Below are positions 1 through 8,035 of a DNA stretch of 64,000 bases, one piece after another. Each line of letters opens with the position of its first letter. Position 1 is the first letter of the stretch. The DNA comes from Vicingus serpentipes. Lineage in GTDB: Bacteria; Bacteroidota; Bacteroidia; Flavobacteriales_E; Vicingaceae. The stretch covers positions 23,766 through 87,765 of the forward strand of contig JAGFIT010000031.1 in assembly GCA_024103385.1 (NCBI GenBank). The letters run 5' to 3'. The notes beneath the pieces are model-generated. The model had not been told where the DNA came from, did no database searches, and saw nothing but the letters and a program-made list of their open reading frames with translations. The translations under genes were made by a program, and so were the position numbers.

Positions 1-561
1 ATTGATTTTATTACCTGTGCTGCACATAAGTTCCATGGACCAAAAGGAATAGGCTTTTTGTTTGTTAATCAAGATGTACAACTAAAACCAATAATAACAG
101 GAGGAGCTCAAGAAAGAAATGTGAGGGCTGGAACAGAGAATATAATAGGAATAGTAGGTTTAACTAAAGCGATGGAAATAGCCTATCGTGATTTAGAGCA
201 ACATCAAAAACACATTCAGAACCTTAAAACATATATGATTGACCAGTTGGAAAAAACTATTCCTGGTGTAGGTTTTAATGGAGACCCTAAAGGAGATAGC
301 TTGTATACGGTTTTAAACGTGAATTTTCCTAATAGCGATATGGATGAAATGCTATTGTATAATTTTGATATTGATGGGGTTGCTGTTTCAGGAGGAAGCG
401 CATGTTCTTCGGGAAGTACTGTAGCTTCTCATGTTTTAAAAACAATAGGGGCGGATATGAGTAAACCATCCCTAAGATTTTCTTTTAGTAAATACAATAC
501 TAAGGAAGAAATTGATTATACATTAGAGGTAGTTAAAAATCTTTTTACTGCTGTTGCTTAA
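1..561 (+). CDS. Cysteine desulfurase, C-terminal part (gene cut by window start)
   Basis: This is the C-terminal half of a PLP-dependent cysteine desulfurase of the NifS/IscS family, which takes sulfur from cysteine for Fe-S cluster and thio-cofactor synthesis in the cytoplasm. The reading frame is open from base 1. The PLP-binding lysine lies in AAHKFHGPKG (codon 10 of the visible part), followed by the GGAQERNVRAGTEN signature. The sulfur-carrying cysteine is in SGGSACSSGS (codon 135), a short active-site loop of the IscS/NifS kind. The first ATG in the window (base 58) is internal, because the conserved lysine motif lies upstream of it. The next gene starts 9 bases after the stop, so the two are probably co-transcribed. 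Whether this is IscS, NifS or another subtype cannot be decided from this fragment. Confidence 0.93.
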   Translation: MDFITCAAHKFHGPKGIGFLFVNQDVQLKPIITGGAQERNVRAGTENIIGIVGLTKAMEIAYRDLEQHQKHIQNLKTYMIDQLEKTIPGVGFNGDPKGDSLYTVLNVNFPNSDMDEMLLYNFDIDGVAVSGGSACSSGSTVASHVLKTIGADMSKPSLRFSFSKYNTKEEIDYTLEVVKNLFTAVA

Positions 562-570
562 ATTTTATTT

Positions 571-1332
571 ATGAAAATAACTTTTCTTGGAACTGGAACA
601 TCTCAAGGGATACCTGTTATTGCATGTTCCTGTGGTGTATGTGTCTCTGAGAATAAAAAAGATAAAAGATTAAGAACCTCTATAATGGTAGAGGATAAAG
701 GTAAGGTAATAGTTGTAGATACGGGACCAGACTTCAGGCAGCAAATGTTGAGAGAAAATGTAAAACAATTAGATGCTGTTGTTTTTACACATGAGCATAA
801 AGATCATATTGCAGGATTAGATGATGTAAGAGCTTTTAATTACAAGCAAAAAAGAGATATGGATATTTATGCTACTCCCGAAGTTCAAACAGCATTAATC
901 AGGGAGTTTCATTATGCATTTACTGAGTATAAGTACCCAGGAGTTCCTCAATTAGAATTACACACTATTGGTGATGAGTTGTTTAATATAGGGGGTGTAG
1001 TAATACAGCCAATTAATGTCTGGCATCATAAAATGCCAGTAAAAGCCTATCGTTTTGGAAATTTCACTTACATTACAGATGCTAATCAAATAGAGGAGAG
1101 GGAATTAGAAAAAATAAAAGGAAGCGAAATACTTGTCATTAATGCGCTAAGAAAGGAAAGTCATATTTCTCATTTTACTTTAGATGAAGCGATAGCTGTA
1201 ATAGAGAAAATTAAACCTAAAAAAGCATATTTAATACACATTAGTCATCTCTTAGGTTATCATGATGAGGTAGAAAAGAAACTTCCTGCTTTTGTTAAAA
1301 TTGCCTACGATGGGCTTTGTATAAAAATGTAG
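571..1332 (+). CDS. MBL-fold metallo-hydrolase, PhnP-like
   Basis: This 253-residue cytoplasmic protein has a metallo-beta-lactamase fold. The metal-binding motif HxHxDH is present at residues 74-79 (H74, H76, D78, H79), and later ligand regions can be seen at YITDAN and LIHISH. The N-terminal CSCGVC cluster resembles the extra structural zinc site of PhnP-type phosphodiesterases. Members of this family are usually annotated as phosphoribosyl 1,2-cyclic phosphate phosphodiesterase-like, but there are no phn genes nearby, so the true substrate is unknown. The start is the first ATG after the desulfurase stop. A strong hairpin terminator follows within 20 bases. I am confident of the fold but not of the substrate. 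Confidence 0.88.
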   Translation: MKITFLGTGTSQGIPVIACSCGVCVSENKKDKRLRTSIMVEDKGKVIVVDTGPDFRQQMLRENVKQLDAVVFTHEHKDHIAGLDDVRAFNYKQKRDMDIYATPEVQTALIREFHYAFTEYKYPGVPQLELHTIGDELFNIGGVVIQPINVWHHKMPVKAYRFGNFTYITDANQIEERELEKIKGSEILVINALRKESHISHFTLDEAIAVIEKIKPKKAYLIHISHLLGYHDEVEKKLPAFVKIAYDGLCIKM

Positions 1333-1350
1333 AAAAGTAACAACAATAAA

Positions 1351-1385
1351 AAAAGCTCCTTTTTTATAAAGGAGCTTTTTTTATT
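1351..1385. terminator. Bidirectional intrinsic terminator
   Basis: A 12-bp perfect stem (1351-1362 with 1368-1379) has a 5-base loop and is flanked by an A-run on the left and a T-run on the right. It can therefore terminate both the plus-strand hydrolase and the minus-strand secreted protein, which converge here. Confidence 0.88.
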
Positions 1386-1401
1386 TACTAGAGTAGTCGT
1401 C

Positions 1402-4400
1402 TTAGTGTGTCACGATAAATTTAGCAACGCTTCTATTGTTTCCAGATTCTACAGAAAGAATATAGGTGCCAATACTTAAAGAACTAGCATCAAATCTTTC
1501 ATTGTGTTCTCCTTTAGATAAAGGACCAAAATCAACAGTTTTAACTAATTTTCCTGTGAGGTTGTATATGTTTGCAATAGTTTTAGCATTGTCTTTTAAG
1601 TTAAAAGAAATGTTACCTACATTGTTTAAAGGATTAGGATAAACATTTAAATTGGAAACAAACTTATCATTCTTCGTTACTAATTCTTTATAAGGGTCAT
1701 TAATACCAGTAGTAAATGTAGAAGAGGTATAGAAGCCTTTCCCATGAGTTCCTAAATAATACATTCCTGATAAATAGTTGCCATCAGAATCAGTTAAATT
1801 ATATTTTGATTCTTGTCTTACTTCGAAAACAGGAACATGAGCTAAACCATTGTTTTCTTGATTCCATTGCACAGCTCCAGCAGGACCGAATGCATTGTCA
1901 GATCCAAATACTCCCCATTCGGTACCAATAATTACCTTATTATTATCGATAAAATCTATTTCAGCATCGTATACAGGCATTCTTGGTAAATAGCCAGCTC
2001 CTGGGCTAGCAGGACCTTGTATAGAAGTAAAAGTTCCTGTTCCTAAAGCATCTGTTGATCGGTAAACATAATTAGTGTTTCCATAATTCCCTAAAGTAAC
2101 AACTAAATTATTTCCATTATTAGGGTCAACAGCAATACCAGTAATAGCTCTTCCTGGCCATGTTTCTATTCTTGTACAAGTAGTTACATGTGAAGGTGAT
2201 CGATAATCTAACTTTATAGAATCATTAGCAATATAAGTACTATCAATTACAGAGTATCCTCCTCCAGCAGAAAGATTGTCAATACGGTAAAGACTACCTC
2301 CGCTAGCTCCAACAAATAAAGTATTTCCATCAGGAGAAAATTGCATTACCTGAGCACTACCACTAAATGCATTAGGCTTAGAAGTATCGCCAGCAATTTT
2401 AATCCAATCAATGATAGGAGCACCTAGGTTAGATGCTTGTCGGGTAAGGTATACAGCTCCAGATATACCCCCAAATGCCATTTTGTGTTGAATGTAATCA
2501 GGCCACATTAATGTAGTATTTGTATCTACGGGTATTGTATCTGAAGGATTGTAGTATATAGTAGATCCATTACTTAAACTTGTATAAGGATACCATTGAC
2601 CTGGGTATAGAGTGTCAGTTCCGTTAAATTTAATTTCAATAGAGTCTGAAGTTAACACTGAAGGGCTATCAGAGGATTCCCAATATTGAATAGTCGTATT
2701 AAAGCTACTGCATGAGTTATTAGAACAATTAGCTAGAGTACTTAGTTCACCATCATAAAATGTAGCAGCACCACCACCACCAAGAAGTGTACGGTATAAT
2801 TTTCCATATTGAGAAGTGGTGTAAGCAATACCTCCAGCTAAACTAGAAAATTCCACGGTAAATCCATCACCACCCGTTACTTCTACAGCATTTAAAGGTC
2901 CAGGTGTTCCTAAATCTCCAAAACCTACCAGTTGACAACCATTATCTTGAGATCCTCCAAGTACCCAGCCCAATTCATTGTGAGCAACACTGAAGAAGGT
3001 GGTAACATTATAACCTAAATTCTTTTCTGCCCAATTAGTTCCTCCATTGGTAGACTTAAAAACACCTCCATCAGTACCAATATATACTGTATTTGCATCT
3101 TTCCAGAAAATGGTGTGTTTATCAGCATGCATGTAATATGGAGCCCCTAATGGTTCGGATAAATGAGCTGTTTTAGTCCAGTCACCACCTATAGGAGAGG
3201 AATTAGGGATGATATTAAGCTCATACAATTGAACACCACCAATAATACATCTATTTTTATTAGATGGATCTACAGCGATGCAAGCATCATAAACACCTTG
3301 TCCATTTCCTGTTCCTCCATTTTGTAAAAAAGGATCAATAGATTTAGCACCACCAGGGATTACCTTTTCAAATACAGGAAGATTACTTCCATCAAAAGAT
3401 TTGGAAAGGTATACACCTTCTAACTCATCACTACCTCCATTACTTTTTGAAGTTAATAGGTAGATATAGTTAGGATCAGTTGGAGCAATTGCTGCAGATA
3501 TTCTATTTGTTCCTGAGAAAATTGTTTCAGTAAAAGAATTGTCAGCATCACTAAAAGAGTGATAAACTTTATTGTTAAAACATACCACCATAGAACCATT
3601 ACTGGCAATGTCTATGTCGTTAACAGTTGCAACTTGCTTGAGTGTCGGAAACACTATATATATAGGATTAAACCATCCAGCAGTAGTAGTAGGATATACT
3701 CCAGCTGTTGGATCAGCATATAACATACCATCTGCGGTACCAATATATAATCGTTCTCCTTTAGCAGCAATGGCATTAACAATGTTTAATGCTGTTTCTG
3801 ATCCATTGTTATTAGGGACAGTTCCAGTATTAACTAATACGGGTACAGCAGTTTGAGTTGAAGGGATGTATTCATAGACGCCATTACCTGTAAAACCAGG
3901 GGTGCCTTTAGAGGTGCCGTTAATAGTCTCAAAAGAACAACCAGTACCAAAAAATATTCTTCCTGTAGATGTTTGCGTGATACATGAAATAGCTAAGTTA
4001 TCTGCCATCTCCGCAACAGGACTCCATGTACCTCCTCCATTAGTTGAAACAAATAATCCTCCAGCAATACTTCCTGCATATACAATATTAGGATTATCCT
4101 TGTCAACCAAAATAGCTCGAGTTCTTCCACCAACATTATCAGGTCCTTTTTGCTCCCAAGTCATGTTCAATGCCTTGTTGCTTATTTTATTTAAAGCAAA
4201 CACTTCTTGTTTTGCTTTATTATAAGCATCCATATCGATTTCTCCAGTAATTTGATTTGCTCTCAATGAGTGTATGTATTCTGCATAACCAGCAAAACCT
4301 TTAGATAATTCTTCATCTGCACTTCGAGGAGTATAAATTGCTTCATTGTTTATTTTTTGAAGTTTAATCATTAAACCTCCAGTAGCAGCAATTCCAACTG

Positions 4401-4434
4401 CAACGCATCCAAAAATAATAGTTTTAATATTCAT
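1402..4434 (-). CDS. Secreted BNR/sortilin-type propeller protein with T9SS type A sorting domain
   Basis: This 1010-residue exported protein starts with a hydrophobic signal or anchor segment (about residues 5-23). Repeats of the BNR/VPS10 (sortilin-like) kind follow, for example YAGSIAGGLFVSTNGGGTWS and VYIGTDGGVFKSTNGGTNW, which indicate a large beta-propeller. The last 80 or so residues form a type A C-terminal sorting domain: it begins NVYPNPLNN and continues through IYNLTGKLV to GTYILSV, ending in KFIVTH. Such domains direct cargo through the outer membrane by the type IX system and are then removed. No catalytic residues could be identified, so the protein may be a structural or binding protein. 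It is transcribed alone, ending at a shared terminator. Confidence 0.9.
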   Translation of the reverse strand: MNIKTIIFGCVAVGIAATGGLMIKLQKINNEAIYTPRSADEELSKGFAGYAEYIHSLRANQITGEIDMDAYNKAKQEVFALNKISNKALNMTWEQKGPDNVGGRTRAILVDKDNPNIVYAGSIAGGLFVSTNGGGTWSPVAEMADNLAISCITQTSTGRIFFGTGCSFETINGTSKGTPGFTGNGVYEYIPSTQTAVPVLVNTGTVPNNNGSETALNIVNAIAAKGERLYIGTADGMLYADPTAGVYPTTTAGWFNPIYIVFPTLKQVATVNDIDIASNGSMVVCFNNKVYHSFSDADNSFTETIFSGTNRISAAIAPTDPNYIYLLTSKSNGGSDELEGVYLSKSFDGSNLPVFEKVIPGGAKSIDPFLQNGGTGNGQGVYDACIAVDPSNKNRCIIGGVQLYELNIIPNSSPIGGDWTKTAHLSEPLGAPYYMHADKHTIFWKDANTVYIGTDGGVFKSTNGGTNWAEKNLGYNVTTFFSVAHNELGWVLGGSQDNGCQLVGFGDLGTPGPLNAVEVTGGDGFTVEFSSLAGGIAYTTSQYGKLYRTLLGGGGAATFYDGELSTLANCSNNSCSSFNTTIQYWESSDSPSVLTSDSIEIKFNGTDTLYPGQWYPYTSLSNGSTIYYNPSDTIPVDTNTTLMWPDYIQHKMAFGGISGAVYLTRQASNLGAPIIDWIKIAGDTSKPNAFSGSAQVMQFSPDGNTLFVGASGGSLYRIDNLSAGGGYSVIDSTYIANDSIKLDYRSPSHVTTCTRIETWPGRAITGIAVDPNNGNNLVVTLGNYGNTNYVYRSTDALGTGTFTSIQGPASPGAGYLPRMPVYDAEIDFIDNNKVIIGTEWGVFGSDNAFGPAGAVQWNQENNGLAHVPVFEVRQESKYNLTDSDGNYLSGMYYLGTHGKGFYTSSTFTTGINDPYKELVTKNDKFVSNLNVYPNPLNNVGNISFNLKDNAKTIANIYNLTGKLVKTVDFGPLSKGEHNERFDASSLSIGTYILSVESGNNRSVAKFIVTH

Positions 4435-4605
4435 TTATTAACAGTTTAGTTGTTCTTTTTAAAACGAGACTAGCAAGATACGAAAATATCTTAATAAATA
4501 ACGCCAGTTTAGCTTGTAAATTTATAAAATATTAAATTAACCCAAAGAAATAAAATTATAATATTTCACATTAAAATAGGAAAGCTAAATCAGTATTTTT
4601 TGGGA

Positions 4606-5496
4606 TTAAAAAAGATGTTTCTCTGCATGGTAGGAGGAGCGTACTAATGGACCGCTTTCAACAAATCTAAATCCCATTTTTAAACCTATTTCTTTAAACT
4701 TATCAAATTGTTCAGGTTTGATAAAATTAACTACAGATAAATGTTTTGGTGTTGGTTGCAAATATTGTCCTAGAGTTAAAATATCGCACCCTGCATTAAC
4801 TAAATCCTGCATGGTTTCAATAACTTCTTCTTCTGTTTCACCTAAACCTAGCATAACACCCGATTTTGTTTTCATTCCACTTTCCTTTAGTCGTTGGATA
4901 ACCTCTAAACTTCTATCATATTTTGCTTGTATTCTAACCTCTTTAGTTAGTCTTCTTACTGTTTCTAGGTTATGAGATACAATCTCAGGGGCAACATCAA
5001 TGATGCGTTGTAAATTATCCCATTCTCCTTTAAAATCAGGAATTAATGTTTCTAAGGTAGTCTGAGGGCTTTCTTCTCTAACAGCTTTTACTGTTTCTGC
5101 CCAAATAATAGATCCTCCATCTTTTAGATCATCTCTGTCTACAGATGTAATTACGCAATGTTTAACATTCATTAATTTTACAGAATTTGCTACCCTCTTT
5201 GGTTCTTCAGTATCTGCTGGTAAAGGTCGACCTGTTTTTACAGCACAAAACCCACATGATCGGGTACAAATATTTCCTAAAATCATAAATGTAGCAGTTC
5301 CTGCTCCCCAGCATTCGCCCATATTTGGACAATTTCCACTTTCACAAATGGTATGGAGTTTATGCTCGCTTACTATTTGTCTTACATTGACATATTCTTT
5401 CCCTGTAGGTAATTTAACTTTTAACCATTTGGGTTTCTTTGTAAACTTTTTTTCTGCTGTCTGATTTTCCAATTTATTCTGTTTTTTTAGAGCCAA
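4606..5496 (-). CDS. lipA: Lipoyl synthase
   Basis: This radical SAM enzyme inserts two sulfur atoms into protein-bound octanoyl groups to make lipoyl cofactors for the 2-oxoacid dehydrogenases and the glycine cleavage system. The length (296 residues) is normal. The auxiliary cluster ligands are C51, C56 and C62 ([12 protein letters not shown]) and the SAM cluster ligands are C77, C81 and C84 (CTRSCGFC). The C-terminal RSSYHAE motif, which supplies the serine ligand of the auxiliary cluster, is intact. The start codon lies 23 bases inside the upstream outer-membrane gene, so translation of the two may be coupled. The lysine-rich N terminus before the conserved part is variable in the family. 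Confidence 0.97.
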   Translation of the reverse strand: MALKKQNKLENQTAEKKFTKKPKWLKVKLPTGKEYVNVRQIVSEHKLHTICESGNCPNMGECWGAGTATFMILGNICTRSCGFCAVKTGRPLPADTEEPKRVANSVKLMNVKHCVITSVDRDDLKDGGSIIWAETVKAVREESPQTTLETLIPDFKGEWDNLQRIIDVAPEIVSHNLETVRRLTKEVRIQAKYDRSLEVIQRLKESGMKTKSGVMLGLGETEEEVIETMQDLVNAGCDILTLGQYLQPTPKHLSVVNFIKPEQFDKFKEIGLKMGFRFVESGPLVRSSYHAEKHLF

Positions 5497-6220
5497 AAGA
5501 AATAGCTACATATAAGTTATAAAAGAGTGGACTATTTAAATTATTTGCCATTATTGGAATTTTTTGAAAATAAATATCCAATGTTCCCCCTACCTCAATA
5601 GCATTAATTTTACTAGCTTGTTTTGCAGATTCAAAATTTAATCCGGCTTTAACCAATACACCAGGATAAATTTTTCCTCCAAAAAAACCTCTGAACATAG
5701 AGGCTTTTCCAATTATATCACTTTGCTGATGCTTGTTAGGGTCGTATTTTTCAATTGTACTACCCAAAATTCCTGTGATTTCATCTTCATGAACAACTTC
5801 CAGGTAAACAGGTTTAGCATACCCCAAAGAGAGCCCGATATTTAACACATACCCGATAGCAATACCTCTTACACTCTGTTTACTAATAAAAGTATTTTGT
5901 ATTCCTGTACTTGCTCTAAGAATAATTAATGAATTTAGTTTTCCATATTTATATCCATTAGAGTTATCAAAAATAGAACTGAAACTATTAATTTCTTTAG
6001 GGTGTTTCATGCCGACAAGTTCGCCTTCGTATGTTTTTCTGGTAAACCCGGAAGTGTATTGTCCGTACCTATAATTTATACCCCAACCTCTTGTGTGGAT
6101 AATTAAACCATAAGTGGATTCTCTTTTATAAATGGTTCTAGCTTCTTCAAAAACGGTTTCTTGCCCCATTGTTGTTGAAGTGATGGCGAGTAAGATAAAT
6201 ATAGAAAGTATTTTTTTCAT
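5474..6220 (-). CDS. Putative outer-membrane beta-barrel protein of unknown function
   Basis: This is a 248-residue exported protein. I chose the ATG at 6220 rather than an upstream in-frame start at 6304 because it begins a clear signal peptide ([12 protein letters not shown], cleavage probably near TMGQ) and lies just downstream of a TACCTTTG -7 element. The mature part has alternating polar and aromatic stretches and ends in [12 protein letters not shown], consistent with a small beta-barrel. I do not recognise a named family. It is divergent from the OsmC gene and overlaps the start of lipA by 23 bases, but the overlap need not imply a shared function. Confidence 0.75.
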   Translation of the reverse strand: MKKILSIFILLAITSTTMGQETVFEEARTIYKRESTYGLIIHTRGWGINYRYGQYTSGFTRKTYEGELVGMKHPKEINSFSSIFDNSNGYKYGKLNSLIILRASTGIQNTFISKQSVRGIAIGYVLNIGLSLGYAKPVYLEVVHEDEITGILGSTIEKYDPNKHQQSDIIGKASMFRGFFGGKIYPGVLVKAGLNFESAKQASKINAIEVGGTLDIYFQKIPIMANNLNSPLFYNLYVAISFGSKKTE

Positions 6221-6228
6221 ACCTAGAA

Positions 6229-6236
6229 CAAAGGTA
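6229..6236 (-). promoter_or_regulatory. Candidate -7 element for the outer-membrane protein gene
   Basis: Read on the minus strand this is TACCTTTG, a full match to the Bacteroidota TAnnTTTG -7 consensus. Transcription would start near 6223, only a few bases before the ATG at 6220. I see no clear -33 element. Confidence 0.5.
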
Positions 6237-6284
6237 ATAATAAATAAAATGTAATCTTTACGTTTTATTAATGGATTATTAATT

Positions 6285-6689
6285 ATGGCTACATCAAAAA
6301 TCACCTATTTAGGGAACTTAAGAACATTAGCTGTTCATTTAAAATCGGGTAATGAAATCATTACGGATGCTCCAACTGATAATAATGGGAGGGGAGAAGC
6401 ATTTTCTCCAACAGATTTAGTAGCAACAGCTTTAGGGAGTTGTATGTTGACTATTATAGGTATCGTAGCTCAAGAAAAAAACATTCAGTTGGGAGAAATT
6501 TCTGTGTCAATTACCAAAGTAATGCAATCTGATCCACGAAAGATTAGTGAGATTCATGTTGATTTTGAGTTTGATGAAACCAATTATTCTGATAAAGAAA
6601 AATCAATTATAAAAAAAGCAGCAGAAACGTGTCCTGTTGCTTTGAGTATTTGTAGGGATATTAAGCAGGTGTTAAGTTTTAATTTCTAA
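6285..6689 (+). CDS. OsmC/Ohr family thiol peroxidase-like protein
   Basis: This 134-residue cytoplasmic protein is of the OsmC family, whose members reduce organic hydroperoxides using two cysteines. Both family cysteines are present, in LATALGSCMLT and ETCPVALSI, and the length is typical of the short YhfA-like branch. The YhfA branch has less certain peroxidase activity than Ohr. The gene is divergent from the outer-membrane protein gene. Its 3' end overlaps the minus-strand ytxJ by 18 bases, so the two transcripts are antisense to one another at their ends. It lies next to two other thiol-related small genes. Confidence 0.88.
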   Translation: MATSKITYLGNLRTLAVHLKSGNEIITDAPTDNNGRGEAFSPTDLVATALGSCMLTIIGIVAQEKNIQLGEISVSITKVMQSDPRKISEIHVDFEFDETNYSDKEKSIIKKAAETCPVALSICRDIKQVLSFNF

Positions 6690-7016
6690 TGCTTGATGTA
6701 GGTGTTTCACAGAAATACTTAAATGTGAAGCATGGTAAATACATTTTCCGTTTTTAATCAGTAACAATTGCGGAGATTCGTGCTGAACATTAAATTTTTC
6801 TGCAATGAGGTTGGAAAGTGCTCGGTGTTGAATTAAATCCAAATAATAGATAGGTAGTTCTTCTTTAAAATTCCATTTTACGGAAAGTCGAGATTTTGAA
6901 ACAGCACTAATGGAGCAGCGAGTACTGTGTTTAAAAATAACAATACCATTGTTTTTGAAAGATGCCTCAACAGCACTATTAAGTACTGTTTCAGTATTCA
7001 TTTCAATCCAAGTCAT
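6672..7016 (-). CDS. ytxJ: Bacillithiol-system redox protein YtxJ (monothiol bacilliredoxin-like)
   Basis: This 114-residue thioredoxin-fold protein carries the monothiol motif in FKHSTRCSISA, typical of the YtxJ/BrxC family that removes bacillithiol from oxidised proteins. The later region (SPQLLLIKNGKCIYHASH) contains the cis-proline and the following strand of the fold. Its presence suggests that the organism uses bacillithiol as its low-molecular-weight thiol, as many Bacteroidota do; this is inference, since no bsh synthesis gene is in the window. It follows the small lipoprotein gene by 6 bases and is probably transcribed with it. Confidence 0.88.
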   Translation of the reverse strand: MTWIEMNTETVLNSAVEASFKNNGIVIFKHSTRCSISAVSKSRLSVKWNFKEELPIYYLDLIQHRALSNLIAEKFNVQHESPQLLLIKNGKCIYHASHLSISVKHLHQALEIKT

Positions 7017-7022
7017 TAAAAC

Positions 7023-7148
7023 TTATGCAGGAAGTTGTTTGTTATTTTCTACCTTTCCGTAGGCAGGACAAGTTCCATGGCTTTTACAAGATGAATATAA
7101 TGTAGCCATTAAAAACAAAGCGACAGCAACAGTGATGATTTTTTTCAT
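7023..7148 (-). CDS. Small predicted lipoprotein, 41 residues
   Basis: A short reading frame starts at an ATG with a lysine-rich n-region (MKKIITVAVALFLMA), followed by a hydrophobic core ending LYSSCKS, a lipobox-like site, and then a short mature part GTCPAYGKVENNKQLPA. The lysine directly after the lipid-bearing cysteine plus two residues is in keeping with Bacteroidota lipoproteins. A TAAATTTG -7 element lies about 27 bases upstream and ytxJ follows after 6 bases, which supports it as a real gene. The CPAYG motif recurs, as I recall, in tiny lipoproteins of this phylum, whose function is unknown. Confidence 0.72.
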   Translation of the reverse strand: MKKIITVAVALFLMATLYSSCKSHGTCPAYGKVENNKQLPA

Positions 7149-7174
7149 GTATAGTTATTTATTGTAAAAGCCTA

Positions 7175-7182
7175 CAAATTTA
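7175..7182 (-). promoter_or_regulatory. Candidate -7 element for the small lipoprotein-ytxJ pair
   Basis: Minus-strand TAAATTTG matches TAnnTTTG. Predicted transcription start is near 7168, leaving a leader of about 20 bases before the ATG at 7148. No clear -33 element is seen. Confidence 0.5.
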
Positions 7183-7264
7183 GAGAATAATACTTATTAT
7201 TCAATTAAATTTATCAACATTCACCCGTTAAGTTAAATTATTTAATAAAGATAATGTCATTAAT

Positions 7265-7272
7265 TACTTTTG
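7265..7272 (+). promoter_or_regulatory. Candidate -7 element for ung
   Basis: TACTTTTG matches the TAnnTTTG consensus exactly. Predicted transcription start is near 7278, which favours the ATG at 7294 as the ung start, because the in-frame TTG at 7270 lies inside this element. Confidence 0.5.
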
Positions 7273-7293
7273 TTGACTAAAAGTAGAGAAAAA

Positions 7294-8007
7294 ATGTTGG
7301 ATAAAAAAATTAACCCGGTAATTAATGAGGAGTGGAAAGGAATCCTAAAAAAGGAATTTAACAGCAATTATTTTTTAGAATTGAAACAATTTTTACTGAA
7401 AGAAAAGTTTTCAAATACGGTGTTTCCTCCTTCAAAATTTATTTTTAATGCATTTAATTCTACTCCTTTTAGCGAGGTTAAGGTTGTCTTATTAGGTCAA
7501 GATCCTTACCATTCTTTTGAGGTTATCAATAATGTTTCTATACCTCATGCTCATGGTTTATGTTTTTCTATTCCAAGGGAAGCAAAAAAAATACCTCCCT
7601 CTTTACAAAATATTTATAAAGAAATACACAATGATTTAGGATTACCTATAGCTAATCATGGTGATTTAAGTACTTGGGCAAAACAGGGTGTATTAATGTT
7701 GAATGCTACTTTAACAGTTAGAAAACATGAAGCCGGTTCACATCAAAAGAAAGGTTGGGAGCAATTTACAGATGCGGCTATTCAACAATTATCAGAACAA
7801 AAAGAAGGATTAGTTTTTTTATTGTGGGGAAGATTTGCTCAAAACAAAGAAAGCTTGATAGATAGCAATAAACATTTTATTTTGAAAGCTGCACATCCAT
7901 CTCCTTTTTCCGCGCATAACGGATTTTTTGGATGCCAGCATTTTTCAAAAACTAATGAGATTTTAAAAAGAAAAGGATTAAAAGAAATTGATTGGGAAAT
8001 CAAATAA
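7294..8007 (+). CDS. ung: Uracil-DNA glycosylase, family 1
   Basis: This enzyme removes uracil from DNA to start base-excision repair. With the ATG at 7294 it has 237 residues. The water-activating motif GQDPYH is present (aspartate at residue 70) and the C-terminal HPSPFSAHNGFFGCQHF motif supplies the catalytic histidine and the DNA-intercalation loop. Compared with E. coli, where GQDPYH is followed directly by GPGQAHGL, this protein has a longer loop (SFEVINNVSIPHAHGL), about eight extra residues. The rest appears complete, so activity is expected. An in-frame TTG upstream could extend the N terminus by eight residues but lies in the promoter. Confidence 0.94.
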   Translation: MLDKKINPVINEEWKGILKKEFNSNYFLELKQFLLKEKFSNTVFPPSKFIFNAFNSTPFSEVKVVLLGQDPYHSFEVINNVSIPHAHGLCFSIPREAKKIPPSLQNIYKEIHNDLGLPIANHGDLSTWAKQGVLMLNATLTVRKHEAGSHQKKGWEQFTDAAIQQLSEQKEGLVFLLWGRFAQNKESLIDSNKHFILKAAHPSPFSAHNGFFGCQHFSKTNEILKRKGLKEIDWEIK

Positions 8008-8035
8008 ATGAACTATTTTGACGTAAATTAATGGT

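Noticed and set aside
3572..4225. Two plus-strand frames opposite the secreted propeller gene
   Set aside because: They are antisense to strongly conserved repeats, and their sequences are biased as expected for the complement of such repeats.
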